A stretch of 12,864 bases of DNA from Crinalium sp049646245 (GTDB lineage Bacteria > Cyanobacteriota > Cyanobacteriia > Cyanobacteriales > PCC-9333). The position numbers and the translations under genes are program-made. Location: contig JBARVL010000278.1 of the NCBI GenBank assembly GCA_049646245.1, positions 1-12,864 of the forward strand, given 5' to 3'. The notes beneath the pieces are model-generated. The model did not search any database. It was not told where the DNA came from and saw only the letters and a program-made list of their open reading frames with translations. Below, in pieces: positions 1 to 6,293 of the stretch; positions within the stretch are counted from its first letter, which is position 1, and every line of letters starts with the position of its first letter.

Positions 1-353
1 GCTTTGCCTTCACGGTATAGCTGTGCGCCATAAAAAACGCGATCGCCTCCTTCACTTAAATCTACAGTTGGGCGCGGTGCAACAGCAGGTTTAGTACCAC
101 CGCCTAAAACTACAATTGCGTCTGCTACTGGTAATGTTGTTTGGGGGATATTTTGTACTTCAAGCGATCGCACTAACCAATTAGAAACCCAGCCATTACT
201 TCCTAACAGCAAAACTGTTAATGCTAAAACAACCGGAAATGCTGCCCACCGAGAGCGTTTCCACATCAACACCAAAGTTACAATCATCAGCAGACAAGCT
301 AACCCCAAAGGGTATAAGAAAAGGGGTATTACTTTCGATAAAAATAAAAACAT
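1..353 (-). CDS. YdcF/SanA/ElyC-type (DUF218) membrane protein, 5' part only
   Basis: The frame reads leftward from an ATG at 353-351 and runs off the window edge, giving 117 N-terminal residues. Two hydrophobic segments (about residues 2-28 and 35-52) are followed by a short spacer and then DAIVVLGGGTKPA, the opening strand and glycine-rich loop typical of DUF218 proteins (YdcF, SanA, ElyC). Family members are inner-membrane proteins with a Rossmann-like domain, linked in enterobacteria to envelope integrity and envelope precursor metabolism; their biochemical activity is poorly defined. Cyanobacterial members usually have this double N-terminal membrane anchor. The gene is the last of a minus-strand series, 75 nt downstream of the small membrane protein gene, so co-transcription is possible. 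I see no convincing ribosome binding site. The family call is fairly secure; the specific function is unknown. Confidence 0.85.
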   Translation of the reverse strand, partial: MFLFLSKVIPLFLYPLGLACLLMIVTLVLMWKRSRWAAFPVVLALTVLLLGSNGWVSNWLVRSLEVQNIPQTTLPVADAIVVLGGGTKPAVAPRPTVDLSEGGDRVFYGAQLYREGK

Positions 354-396
354 TAATTAACCTATTTAACTAGCTGGGTAGATATAAACACTCTTT

Positions 397-434
397 ATTG
401 ATAATTGATAATTGTTAATTGTTAATTGTTAATT
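397..434. repeat. Heptanucleotide tandem array (ATTGTTA type)
   Basis: Five tandem heptamers are visible on the plus strand: ATTGATA at 397-403 and 404-410, then ATTGTTA at 411-417, 418-424 and 425-431, followed by a partial ATT. Read on the minus strand, the sense of the adjacent gene, this is repeated TAACAAT. The array overlaps the end of the upstream minus-strand gene and supplies its last codon and its TAA stop (431-429). The same heptamer recurs at 11976-12024. Short tandemly repeated heptanucleotides are a known genome feature of filamentous cyanobacteria. Confidence 0.9.
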
Positions 435-767
435 CCGACGCTTCTTAGATAATTTAGGGTATTTAGCATTAGCATTTCTGAGCAGCTTTGCTCGCCGAAA
501 TCCACTCACTATAGCAGGTGCTTCTGATGTTTGCCCTTGATCTAATTGTTCATCTTTACTATTCCACCAAGCAAATACTAAACCACCAGATAAACCACCA
601 ACAGCACCCAAAAAGATACTGAACGGTATAGGATTTCCTACTAATACAAAGGAAAGCATAAAAAATAGCCACAGCTTTAATCCTGCTGAAATACCAGCAG
701 ACATTCCTGAGTCTTGCGTAGTATCAGTATCTTTATTTTTATCTTGATTATCTTCTTTATTCACCAT
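429..767 (-). CDS. Small two-helix membrane protein, function unknown
   Basis: This encodes 112 residues from an ATG at 767. The N-terminal 20 residues are highly polar (D, N, K, T, Q). Two hydrophobic stretches follow, roughly residues 28-44 and 47-68, the second glycine-rich and ending in WW. The C-terminal tail of about 45 residues becomes strongly basic and ends in KLSKKRRN. The layout suggests a helical hairpin in the cytoplasmic or thylakoid membrane with both tails on the cytoplasmic side. I do not recognise a named family; it resembles the many conserved small membrane proteins of cyanobacteria. The final Asn codon and the TAA stop lie inside the heptamer array. It lies 57 nt downstream of the kinase-like gene, on the same strand. 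The only purine-rich stretch upstream is a weak AAGAG about 15 nt before the ATG. Confidence 0.75.
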   Translation of the reverse strand: MVNKEDNQDKNKDTDTTQDSGMSAGISAGLKLWLFFMLSFVLVGNPIPFSIFLGAVGGLSGGLVFAWWNSKDEQLDQGQTSEAPAIVSGFRRAKLLRNANAKYPKLSKKRRN

Positions 768-788
768 AATTAAACTAGCACTCTTAAG

Positions 789-824
789 CCCCTCCCCTTA
801 ATAAGGGGAGGGGTTGGGGTGGGG
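789..824. repeat. C/G-rich palindrome joined to a four-tract G-quadruplex motif
   Basis: Positions 789-800 and 802-813 are perfect 12-nt inverted copies (CCCCTCCCCTTA and its complement) around a single A. The right arm runs into further G-tracts, so the plus strand has four GGGG runs at 805-808, 810-813, 816-819 and 821-824, separated by loops of 1, 2 and 1 nt. This is a textbook four-tier G-quadruplex candidate. The repeat fills the gap between two minus-strand genes and abuts the stop codon (827-825) of the upstream one. From memory, similar C4-T-C4 hairpins are dispersed in many cyanobacterial genomes. There is no adjacent T-run, so it is not a canonical intrinsic terminator. Confidence 0.85.
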
Positions 825-2366
825 TTATCTCTTAAATAACTGTTGTAATTTTCCCTGCAAATCTGTTGTAGTATCTAAAGTACTAACATAGCCTTCTTCC
901 TCTTCAGAAAAAGCTTCAGTCGCAGCTTGCTGTGAAGTTAATAAATCTGCTGTAGCATCAGCAATATCACCTGTACGTTTATTAAGGCGATCGCGCAATA
1001 CTTCTTCTGGTGCAGTACAGTAGATAATTTGTAATGGTACTTGGTGAGATTGGGCTTGGGTTATGGCATCTTTTCTTAAAGATTCGCGATCGTATTTCGC
1101 ATCCAAAATCACCGTAAAACCTTGACTCGCCAGCTTAACACCCAATTTTAGTAACCGCCCGTAAGTCTTCTGCGTCATTTCCGCAGTATAAAGATCTGAT
1201 CCACCTTTCTCTTCTAAACGTATACCACCTAAATGTTTGCGTACCGCATCTGAGCGAATGTGAACTCCCTCAGTTAATCGAGCTACCTGCCGTGCTACGG
1301 TACTTTTACCAGCACCAGATAACCCCGACATTAAAATTAAACGTCCTTGTTTTGGTTGAGTATATTCCCACGCTAACTTGTAATATTCAGCCGCAGTCTT
1401 AGCAGCAGCATCTTTATCAGCTTGGGGAATAGCCGGATCATCTAACAAGAAAGAAGTTACTTTTGCCCGTACATAAGCCTGACGACTTAAGTATAAAGGT
1501 AACACCTGCAAACCTTCCCAATCACCTGTTTGCTCAATGTAGGTATTTAAAAAAACATTACCTAAATCTTTACGTCCCCGCGCATCCAAATCCATCACAG
1601 CAAAAGCGACATCATACATGACATCGGCAAAGCGAAATGGCTCATTAAATTCAATACAATCGAACAGTACAATCTGATCTTGCCAGCGACAAATATTTCT
1701 CAGATGTAAATCTCCGTGACATTCACGAATAAAATTATTTTTTATTCTGCTATTTAAAAGGTCTTGCTTTTCAGCAAAGAAAGCATCTGTAAATTTTTGC
1801 GTTTCATCAAATTGCGATTGAGTTTGGGCAATACCAATATATTTTTCACTTTGCTGATAGTTTTCGTCAAACGCCGCGCGTACTTGCGGAATTTCACCAA
1901 ACTTGCTGATGTATTCATCTGTCTTAGCTAACTCATGGAATTTAGCAACAATTCGCGCTAATTCCTCAATATCTTTTTCCTGAAGCTGTCCCTGTTCAAA
2001 TAAATTACTTAACAGCGACTCTTGAGGAAACTGAAGCATTTTGAGGGTATATTCTACAGCTTCACTGCCATCAAGTTGATATTGCTCGCCTACTTGAGTA
2101 ATGGGTAAAACCTCTAAATAGAGATCGGGGGCAGTGCGTCGATTCAGGCGAATTTCTTCATTACAAAAATGCTGCCGTAACTCTAAAGTAGAGTAGTTTA
2201 AAAAGCCGAAATTTACTGGTTTTTTAAGCTTATAAACATAATCACCAGTTAGCAGCACGTAGGAAACATGAGTTTGAATCAGCGTAATTGGTTCTTTAAC
2301 AGGGTGAGGATAAAACCCTGGTTGCATCATCTGCTGAATTAAAGCGGGAAGAGAAGCATCAGTCAT
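825..2366 (-). CDS. Two-domain protein: aminoglycoside phosphotransferase-like domain plus P-loop kinase/ATPase domain
   Basis: This encodes 513 residues from the ATG at 2366; a TTG at 2387 would add seven residues (MHLLTRL). I prefer the ATG because the following sequence (MTDASLPALIQQMM) looks like the usual start of the family, but neither site has a good ribosome binding site. The N-terminal part has kinase-fold features: VYKLKKPVNFGF around residues 45-55, the catalytic-loop motif HGDLHLRN at 217-224, and a metal-binding segment LFDCIEFN at about 234-241. The C-terminal part has a Walker A motif GLSGAGKS at 348-355, followed by an RSDAVRK segment as in small-molecule or gluconate-kinase-like P-loop proteins. 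Fusions of these two domains are widespread in bacteria and usually annotated as a bifunctional phosphotransferase/ATP-binding protein; the substrate is not known and antibiotic resistance should not be inferred. A palindromic element lies 33 nt upstream of the start. Confidence 0.88.
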   Translation of the reverse strand: MTDASLPALIQQMMQPGFYPHPVKEPITLIQTHVSYVLLTGDYVYKLKKPVNFGFLNYSTLELRQHFCNEEIRLNRRTAPDLYLEVLPITQVGEQYQLDGSEAVEYTLKMLQFPQESLLSNLFEQGQLQEKDIEELARIVAKFHELAKTDEYISKFGEIPQVRAAFDENYQQSEKYIGIAQTQSQFDETQKFTDAFFAEKQDLLNSRIKNNFIRECHGDLHLRNICRWQDQIVLFDCIEFNEPFRFADVMYDVAFAVMDLDARGRKDLGNVFLNTYIEQTGDWEGLQVLPLYLSRQAYVRAKVTSFLLDDPAIPQADKDAAAKTAAEYYKLAWEYTQPKQGRLILMSGLSGAGKSTVARQVARLTEGVHIRSDAVRKHLGGIRLEEKGGSDLYTAEMTQKTYGRLLKLGVKLASQGFTVILDAKYDRESLRKDAITQAQSHQVPLQIIYCTAPEEVLRDRLNKRTGDIADATADLLTSQQAATEAFSEEEEGYVSTLDTTTDLQGKLQQLFKR

Positions 2367-2399
2367 AAGTCGCGTTAAAAGGTGCAAATTAACATCACC

Positions 2400-2516
2400 A
2401 GGACTTACGCAGAGATCCCCCTAAATCCCCCTTAAAAAGGGGGACTTTGAATTCCCCCCTTTTTAAGGGGGGAACCAGGGGGGATCTAGATTTCAAGCTT
2501 TTGGTGCGTAAGTCCT
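2400..2516. mobile_element. 117-bp palindromic MITE-like element with 12-bp terminal inverted repeats
   Basis: The ends are perfect inverted repeats: AGGACTTACGCA at 2400-2411 and TGCGTAAGTCCT at 2505-2516. The interior is itself nearly palindromic: a left block with AGATCCCCC, CCCCC, TTAAAAA and GGGGG is mirrored by a right block with CCCCCC, TTTTTAA, GGGGGG and GGGGGGATCT, so the whole element could fold into one long hairpin. It has no coding capacity, so movement would need a transposase in trans. The pentamer ATCAC flanks it at 2394-2398 and 2518-2522, one base outside each end, and may be a target duplication, though five bases could match by chance. The GGACTTACGCA end is, from memory, common in dispersed cyanobacterial elements. 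It sits just upstream of the kinase-like gene. Confidence 0.85.
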
Positions 2517-2691
2517 AATCACAATACATTACTAGGTTATGGAGCAAATGTAGAACGAAGTTGAGACGGCTAGGTTCGCTTTATTTCTTCCTCTGACGCG
2601 CCCAAACTTCCAAAGGCATCCCCAGAGGGCTATAAAGTAGTGATTCCAAAACTATCCCAAGATAGACTAACAAAAAATATGTGCAATACAC

Positions 2692-2720
2692 AAAAAAACT
2701 AGGGTGAAATCCCTAGTTTT
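2692..2720 (-). terminator. Intrinsic terminator after rplY
   Basis: Read on the minus strand, a perfect 10-bp stem (AAAACTAGGG pairing with CCCTAGTTTT, plus-strand arms 2695-2704 and 2711-2720) with a 6-nt loop is followed by seven T residues (2698-2692, partly shared with the stem). It lies 126 nt beyond the stop codon of the L25 gene, on the same strand, and should end the purA-rplY transcript. The stem also has T residues on the plus-strand side, so weak bidirectional action is possible, but no plus-strand gene ends here. Confidence 0.85.
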
Positions 2721-2845
2721 AGTGAATATCTATTTAAAAAAGTGCCTGGTCAAAGGTAAACAGTTGAGCAACAGAGAAAGTGTTGTTGATTTACACTCAC
2801 CTGCTACTGAGCTAAATTCCCTTTTAGTTCAAATTAATTTAGGCG

Positions 2846-3190
2846 TTATGCAGTTTCAACAGTTTCAGCCGTTTCAACACTTTCATCAGCAGTTTTAGAC
2901 TTGGTTGCAAAAAAGCTGACGTGGTAAGGAAATTTTTTCCAAGGATGGATTTGAACTTCCTGCAAAACAGTTGTACCACTCCAAGAAAGCTCAGGTATAT
3001 TTAGTTGAACCTCTGGTTTTTTACCAGAACTTGCTTTCAACAAATCTCCCAATGCTTTAGTGTTTACAACCAGAGAAATAGATTCTCTACCTTTATGACC
3101 ATATAATACAGCCGGAAGTAACCCACTACGACGAAGCGATCTAGGCTTGCTGCCTTCTGGTCGTTTTTGACATTCAATTGTAAGTGGCAT
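2846..3190 (-). CDS. rplY: 50S ribosomal protein L25 (short cyanobacterial form)
   Basis: This encodes 114 residues from an ATG at 3190. The segment RRSGLLPAVLYGHKG (about residues 20-34) is the L25 signature, and the latter part LQEVQIHPWKKFPYHVSFF (about 76-94) matches the C-terminal strand region of the single-domain L25 fold that binds 5S rRNA. The length fits the short form without the long CTC/TL5 C-terminal domain. The last residues form a small acidic repeat, SVETAETVETA, which is unlikely to be part of the rRNA-binding fold. It follows purA by 52 nt on the same strand; I recall purA and rplY also being adjacent in Synechocystis, which supports the assignment. No ribosome binding site is obvious. 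Transcription probably stops at the hairpin at 2692-2720. Confidence 0.9.
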   Translation of the reverse strand: MPLTIECQKRPEGSKPRSLRRSGLLPAVLYGHKGRESISLVVNTKALGDLLKASSGKKPEVQLNIPELSWSGTTVLQEVQIHPWKKFPYHVSFFATKSKTADESVETAETVETA

Positions 3191-3218
3191 AATCAGTATT
3201 GATTGTTAGTGGTTAAGA

Positions 3219-3245
3219 CGTTGACAGTTGACTGTTGACTGTTCA
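3219..3245. repeat. Heptanucleotide tandem array (CTGTTGA type) at the purA stop codon
   Basis: On the plus strand the units are a partial CGTTGA (3219-3224), CAGTTGA (3225-3231), CTGTTGA (3232-3238) and CTGTTCA (3239-3245). On the purA strand this is TGAACAG, TCAACAG, TCAACTG and partial TCAACG. The first unit contains the TGA stop codon of purA (3245-3243). A heptamer of the CAACAGT type is, from memory, one of the short tandem repeat families described in cyanobacteria. The array fills about half of the 52-nt gap to rplY. Confidence 0.75.
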
Positions 3246-4583
3246 GACTACCGATTGTACAGGACTTCCGTTAGCGTGTAACAGCGCACGTTTCGGTCCA
3301 TGAATTGGGTCTTCAACAATAATTGTTTGGTCACGGCTAGCACCCAATGAGACAATGGCGATCGGAACTTCCATTAACTCTGCTAGGAATTTTAGATAAT
3401 CCAAAGCTTGCTTTGGTAAATCATCTAAAGAGCGACAATCAGCAGTAGATTGTTGCCAGCCTGGTAAAGTTTTATAGATCGGCTTGCAATTGGCAAACTG
3501 GCGTGCGGAACTGGGGAATTCTTCGATTTGTTTGCCATCAATTTCATAAGCAACGCAAACGTTGATTTCTTCCAACTCGTCTAGCACATCTAGTTTAGTA
3601 ATTGCTAAACAATCCAAACCATTAATCCGAACTGCATAGCGACCAATCAGGGCATCAAACCAACCACAGCGACGCTTACGACCAGTAGTAGTGCCAAATT
3701 CAGCACCGCGATCGCATAATAACTCACCCATCTTACCGTTGAGTTCTGTAGGAAATGGTCCCTCTCCAACTCTGGTAGTATATGCCTTTGCTACACCAAT
3801 CACGCGATCGATCATTGTCGGACCTACACCCGTACCTACGCAAGCTCCTCCTGCAACGGGATTGGATGAAGTAACGTAAGGATACGTGCCATGATCCAAG
3901 TCTAAAAGGGTTCCTTGCGCCCCTTCAAACAAAATATTGCGACGGCGCTGAATAGCATCGTAAATAAACAAAGAAGTATCTACGACATAGGGGCGTAAAC
4001 GTTCAGCATAGCCCAAGTATTCCTCTATGACCTTTTCTGGGTCAAGAGGTGGCAAATTATAAAGTTTTTCTAAAATGACATTTTTATAATTAATAGTCCA
4101 GCGCAACTGCGATCGCAGTGTGTCTGAATCCATCAAATCTTGGACTCTGATGCCAGTTCTTTCCGACTTATCCGCATAAGTTGGGCCAATACCTCGTCCA
4201 GTTGTCCCAATCTTATGATTACCCCGTTGTTTTTCTGATGCCTCGTCAATTATCCTGTGATAAGGCATTGTCACATGAGCCGTTTGAGAAATGAGCAGAT
4301 TGCCTGTAGGTATTTTTAACGCTTGTAGTTGATCAAGCTCTTTAATTAAAAGCTCAGGATCTATAACCGTCCCACAACCAATAATGCAATCTGTATCAGG
4401 ATATAAAATACCAGAGGGAATCAAGTGTAACTTAAAGGTCTGACCCTTAACTACAACTGTATGTCCCGCGTTGACCCCTCCCTGATAACGTACGACAACA
4501 TCTGCCGATTTACTAAGTAAATCAGTTATCTTTCCTTTACCTTCATCGCCCCACTGGGCACCGATCACAACAACGTTAGCCAA
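3243..4583 (-). CDS. purA: Adenylosuccinate synthetase
   Basis: This enzyme makes adenylosuccinate from IMP, aspartate and GTP, the first committed step to AMP, in the cytoplasm. I start it at a TTG (4583-4581), giving 446 residues beginning (M)ANVVVIGAQWGDEGKGK, the canonical N-terminus. Catalytic Asp13 (in GDEGKGK, 12-18) and His41 (in NAGHT) then fall at the same numbers as in the E. coli enzyme. Other family motifs present are TTGRGIGPTYADK, FEGAQGTLLDLDHGTYPYVTSS, TTTGRKRRCGW and the guanine-binding TKLDVLDEL. A GTG at 4631 would add 16 residues, but it lies within the likely promoter. No in-frame ATG exists near the start. Its TGA stop falls in a heptamer array, and rplY follows on the same strand. 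Identification is secure; the start is inferred from homology. Confidence 0.96.
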   Translation of the reverse strand: MANVVVIGAQWGDEGKGKITDLLSKSADVVVRYQGGVNAGHTVVVKGQTFKLHLIPSGILYPDTDCIIGCGTVIDPELLIKELDQLQALKIPTGNLLISQTAHVTMPYHRIIDEASEKQRGNHKIGTTGRGIGPTYADKSERTGIRVQDLMDSDTLRSQLRWTINYKNVILEKLYNLPPLDPEKVIEEYLGYAERLRPYVVDTSLFIYDAIQRRRNILFEGAQGTLLDLDHGTYPYVTSSNPVAGGACVGTGVGPTMIDRVIGVAKAYTTRVGEGPFPTELNGKMGELLCDRGAEFGTTTGRKRRCGWFDALIGRYAVRINGLDCLAITKLDVLDELEEINVCVAYEIDGKQIEEFPSSARQFANCKPIYKTLPGWQQSTADCRSLDDLPKQALDYLKFLAELMEVPIAIVSLGASRDQTIIVEDPIHGPKRALLHANGSPVQSVV

Positions 4584-4620
4584 GGGTTTATTAAAAGAGC
4601 TAAAGTTTACACAAACTAAA

Positions 4621-4650
4621 ATTATCTGCACATACAGCCATAAATGTCAA
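4621..4650 (-). promoter_or_regulatory. Probable sigma-70-type promoter of purA
   Basis: On the minus strand a perfect TTGACA (plus positions 4650-4645) is followed after 18 nt by GATAAT (4626-4621), five of six matches to the -10 consensus. Transcription would begin near 4614, about 30 nt before the proposed TTG start at 4583 and downstream of the alternative GTG at 4631, supporting the shorter protein. A second TTGACA lies further upstream at 4677-4672, with TAAAGT 16 nt after it as a weaker -10. Confidence 0.55.
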
Positions 4651-4746
4651 CTTTATTCATGGTTGAGAATGTGTCAATGTAAAAAGTCTTAACAAGCTGG
4701 TAGCCTTGATGTATCTATAAAATTATTGATAGTGATAGACGTAAAA

Positions 4747-4781
4747 CCATACATATCATGCTAAATTGCGCTTTTGTATGG
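4747..4781. promoter_or_regulatory. Inverted repeat CCATACA/TGTATGG upstream of the export locus
   Basis: Seven-base inverted copies at 4747-4753 and 4775-4781 are separated by 21 nt and end 44 nt before the ATG of the beta-barrel gene. This could be an operator dyad or a leader hairpin. No regulator is encoded in the window to pair it with, and a 7-bp match is only weak evidence. No clear -35/-10 pair for the plus-strand locus was found in 4651-4825. Confidence 0.25.
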
Positions 4782-4825
4782 CTCACCTGACAATCCATTG
4801 GTGGAGAGAGGAGCGGTGATAACTG

Positions 4826-6226
4826 ATGGCAACCTTGATTAGACCTGATATATCTGTAGCTTCGGCTAATCGCCATGCGAAGTTGTTGTTAGTTTGCTTG
4901 CAACCACCTTGGGGAGTTTGCTGGAGTTTACTTTTCTTAGTTTTAAATGGAACTGGGTTAAAGGCGGCAACTAATCAAAATATTTTGCCGATAGTAGAAA
5001 ATCAGACATTACCATCTAGATTAATTCTACAGGAACAGCCGATTAAACCTCATCAAAATTTATATTTACAATCTGAAACTAATCTTCAAAGCCAAGAACC
5101 CCAACTTTACTATCAATTAAAGCCCCAAATTTTAATTGCTGCTCCCGATAACTTTACCCCCAGGTTACGCTCAATAGAAGTAGCTCCTAATTTAATTGCA
5201 GCCCCAGATAACTTAGTTCCTAACCAGCAGGTACAGCCACCAGCATCCTCCGCGCCAACGCCATCACCAACGCCTACAACTCCTCCCTTACCAACAGTAC
5301 AACCACCTGCATCTTTACCTGAAGCTAACCCGCCTGCTATTATCCAAAATGCCACTTTACCAAGCTTAACTTTAGATAATTTGCAAATCAACTTTCGCAA
5401 CGACCTTAATAATTTTAATCGAGAAAATAGATTTATTGAACCTACTGCTCAATTTAGGTTAAGTAATGGCAATCTAATTCAACTCAAAACTGGCTTTAAT
5501 TATTTTGAATACCCAGGGGTAGAAGATGTATCAAATGTTCCCCTGACAATAGGATATCAAACTAAGCTTAATCAAGTAACTTTGCAAGCGGGAATAGGTG
5601 TTGATATATTTAATCGTCTACCAACAGCTATTAATTTTAATACCAAAGTAGATGTCCCTATTGGTAACAATATTACTTTATCGGGGGTTGTAGAACAGGG
5701 AGCTTACAAATTCAATGCTGAAACTTTAGATAATCAAATTAGAACTTGGCGATATGGACCAAATTTATATTGGCAAATTGACCGTAATACCAGTTTGTTT
5801 TCATTGTTGCGTTTGGGCAATTATAATGACGGTAATTTTGAACAGCAATCTTTTAGCAGGCTAGAGCGCAAGTTGGGATCATTCTCAATAGCAGCTAACT
5901 TATTTAACTGGAGTTATAACCAAGATTATCAAGAAAAAAGTGGTTACTTTTCTCCACCAGATTTCCTAGTTCTCACGGGAGAAGTAGCTTTAGAAAGTGA
6001 ATTATTTAATTTTTTGCGTTGCCGAGTAGCTGCTAGCTTAGGGCAACAAAGGCTACGGGGAGAATTTAGTAATGCTAATAGCTATGAAGGTCGGTGTACC
6101 GGAAAAATTTCTCCAAATGTAGATGCAGATTTAGGCTATGTTTACTCAAATGTTCAAGATCAAGAAAGTGGTAATAGCGAATATCACAATCAGTCTTTTA
6201 CAGGTGTGCTGCGAGTAAAATTTTAA
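4826..6226 (+). CDS. Outer-membrane beta-barrel protein with proline-rich neck, BcsC-C-terminus-like exporter candidate
   Basis: This encodes 466 residues from an ATG preceded by a purine-rich AGAGGAG 12 nt upstream. A hydrophobic N-terminal segment (about residues 19-44) ending near LKA looks like a long signal peptide. Residues 45-135 include two copies of LIAAPDN (103-109 and 123-129), followed by a proline/threonine/serine-rich neck (about 135-170). The rest (about 175-466) alternates polar and hydrophobic residues as in beta-strands and ends in VLRVKF, with the terminal Phe typical of outer-membrane barrels. The segment GYFSPPDFLVL (about 373-383) resembles the GY[FY]SPQ-Y motif I recall from the C-terminal barrel of the cellulose exporter BcsC. 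Unlike BcsC, there are no TPR repeats. It is first in a plus-strand series with DUF3131 and glycosyltransferase genes, consistent with polysaccharide export. The barrel is likely; the BcsC link is from memory. Confidence 0.75.
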   Translation: MATLIRPDISVASANRHAKLLLVCLQPPWGVCWSLLFLVLNGTGLKAATNQNILPIVENQTLPSRLILQEQPIKPHQNLYLQSETNLQSQEPQLYYQLKPQILIAAPDNFTPRLRSIEVAPNLIAAPDNLVPNQQVQPPASSAPTPSPTPTTPPLPTVQPPASLPEANPPAIIQNATLPSLTLDNLQINFRNDLNNFNRENRFIEPTAQFRLSNGNLIQLKTGFNYFEYPGVEDVSNVPLTIGYQTKLNQVTLQAGIGVDIFNRLPTAINFNTKVDVPIGNNITLSGVVEQGAYKFNAETLDNQIRTWRYGPNLYWQIDRNTSLFSLLRLGNYNDGNFEQQSFSRLERKLGSFSIAANLFNWSYNQDYQEKSGYFSPPDFLVLTGEVALESELFNFLRCRVAASLGQQRLRGEFSNANSYEGRCTGKISPNVDADLGYVYSNVQDQESGNSEYHNQSFTGVLRVKF

Positions 6227-6293
6227 AACAAAAGGTTGATTTATTACTTAAATATCAGCAATGTTTATAATCTTTAGTGGAGTGTAATTTAAA

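Larger units (their letters stand above)
2367..2845. other. 479-nt intergenic stretch: MITE-like element, terminator, no firm gene
   Basis: Between the L25 gene and the kinase-like gene, both on the minus strand, this stretch holds the palindromic element (2400-2516) and an intrinsic terminator (2692-2720). The remaining sequence (2517-2691) has no recognised RNA or protein gene; a 36-codon minus-strand frame at 2581-2691 is discussed as a finding. The promoter of the kinase-like gene must lie here, but no convincing -35/-10 pair was identified. Confidence 0.7.

Noticed and set aside
397..434. CRISPR-like array
   Set aside because: The units are contiguous heptamers with no spacers, so these are simple tandem repeats; the same holds for 11976-12024.
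825..2366. Antibiotic resistance gene, suggested by the aminoglycoside phosphotransferase-like domain
   Set aside because: The domain is a generic kinase fold in a two-domain housekeeping-type fusion found widely in bacteria; nothing points to resistance.
2704..2898. 64-codon plus-strand frame overlapping the terminator and the end of rplY
   Set aside because: It overlaps the L25 gene antisense; its Gln/Phe-rich end is the reverse of the L25 acidic tail.
3691..3879. Plus-strand open frame within purA, and a minus-strand one at 5113-5400 within the barrel gene
   Set aside because: Both are antisense to confident genes and show low-complexity composition.
4584..4631. N-terminal extension of purA from a GTG at 4631
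   Set aside because: The extra 16 residues precede the canonical start, and the GTG lies in the probable promoter spacer.
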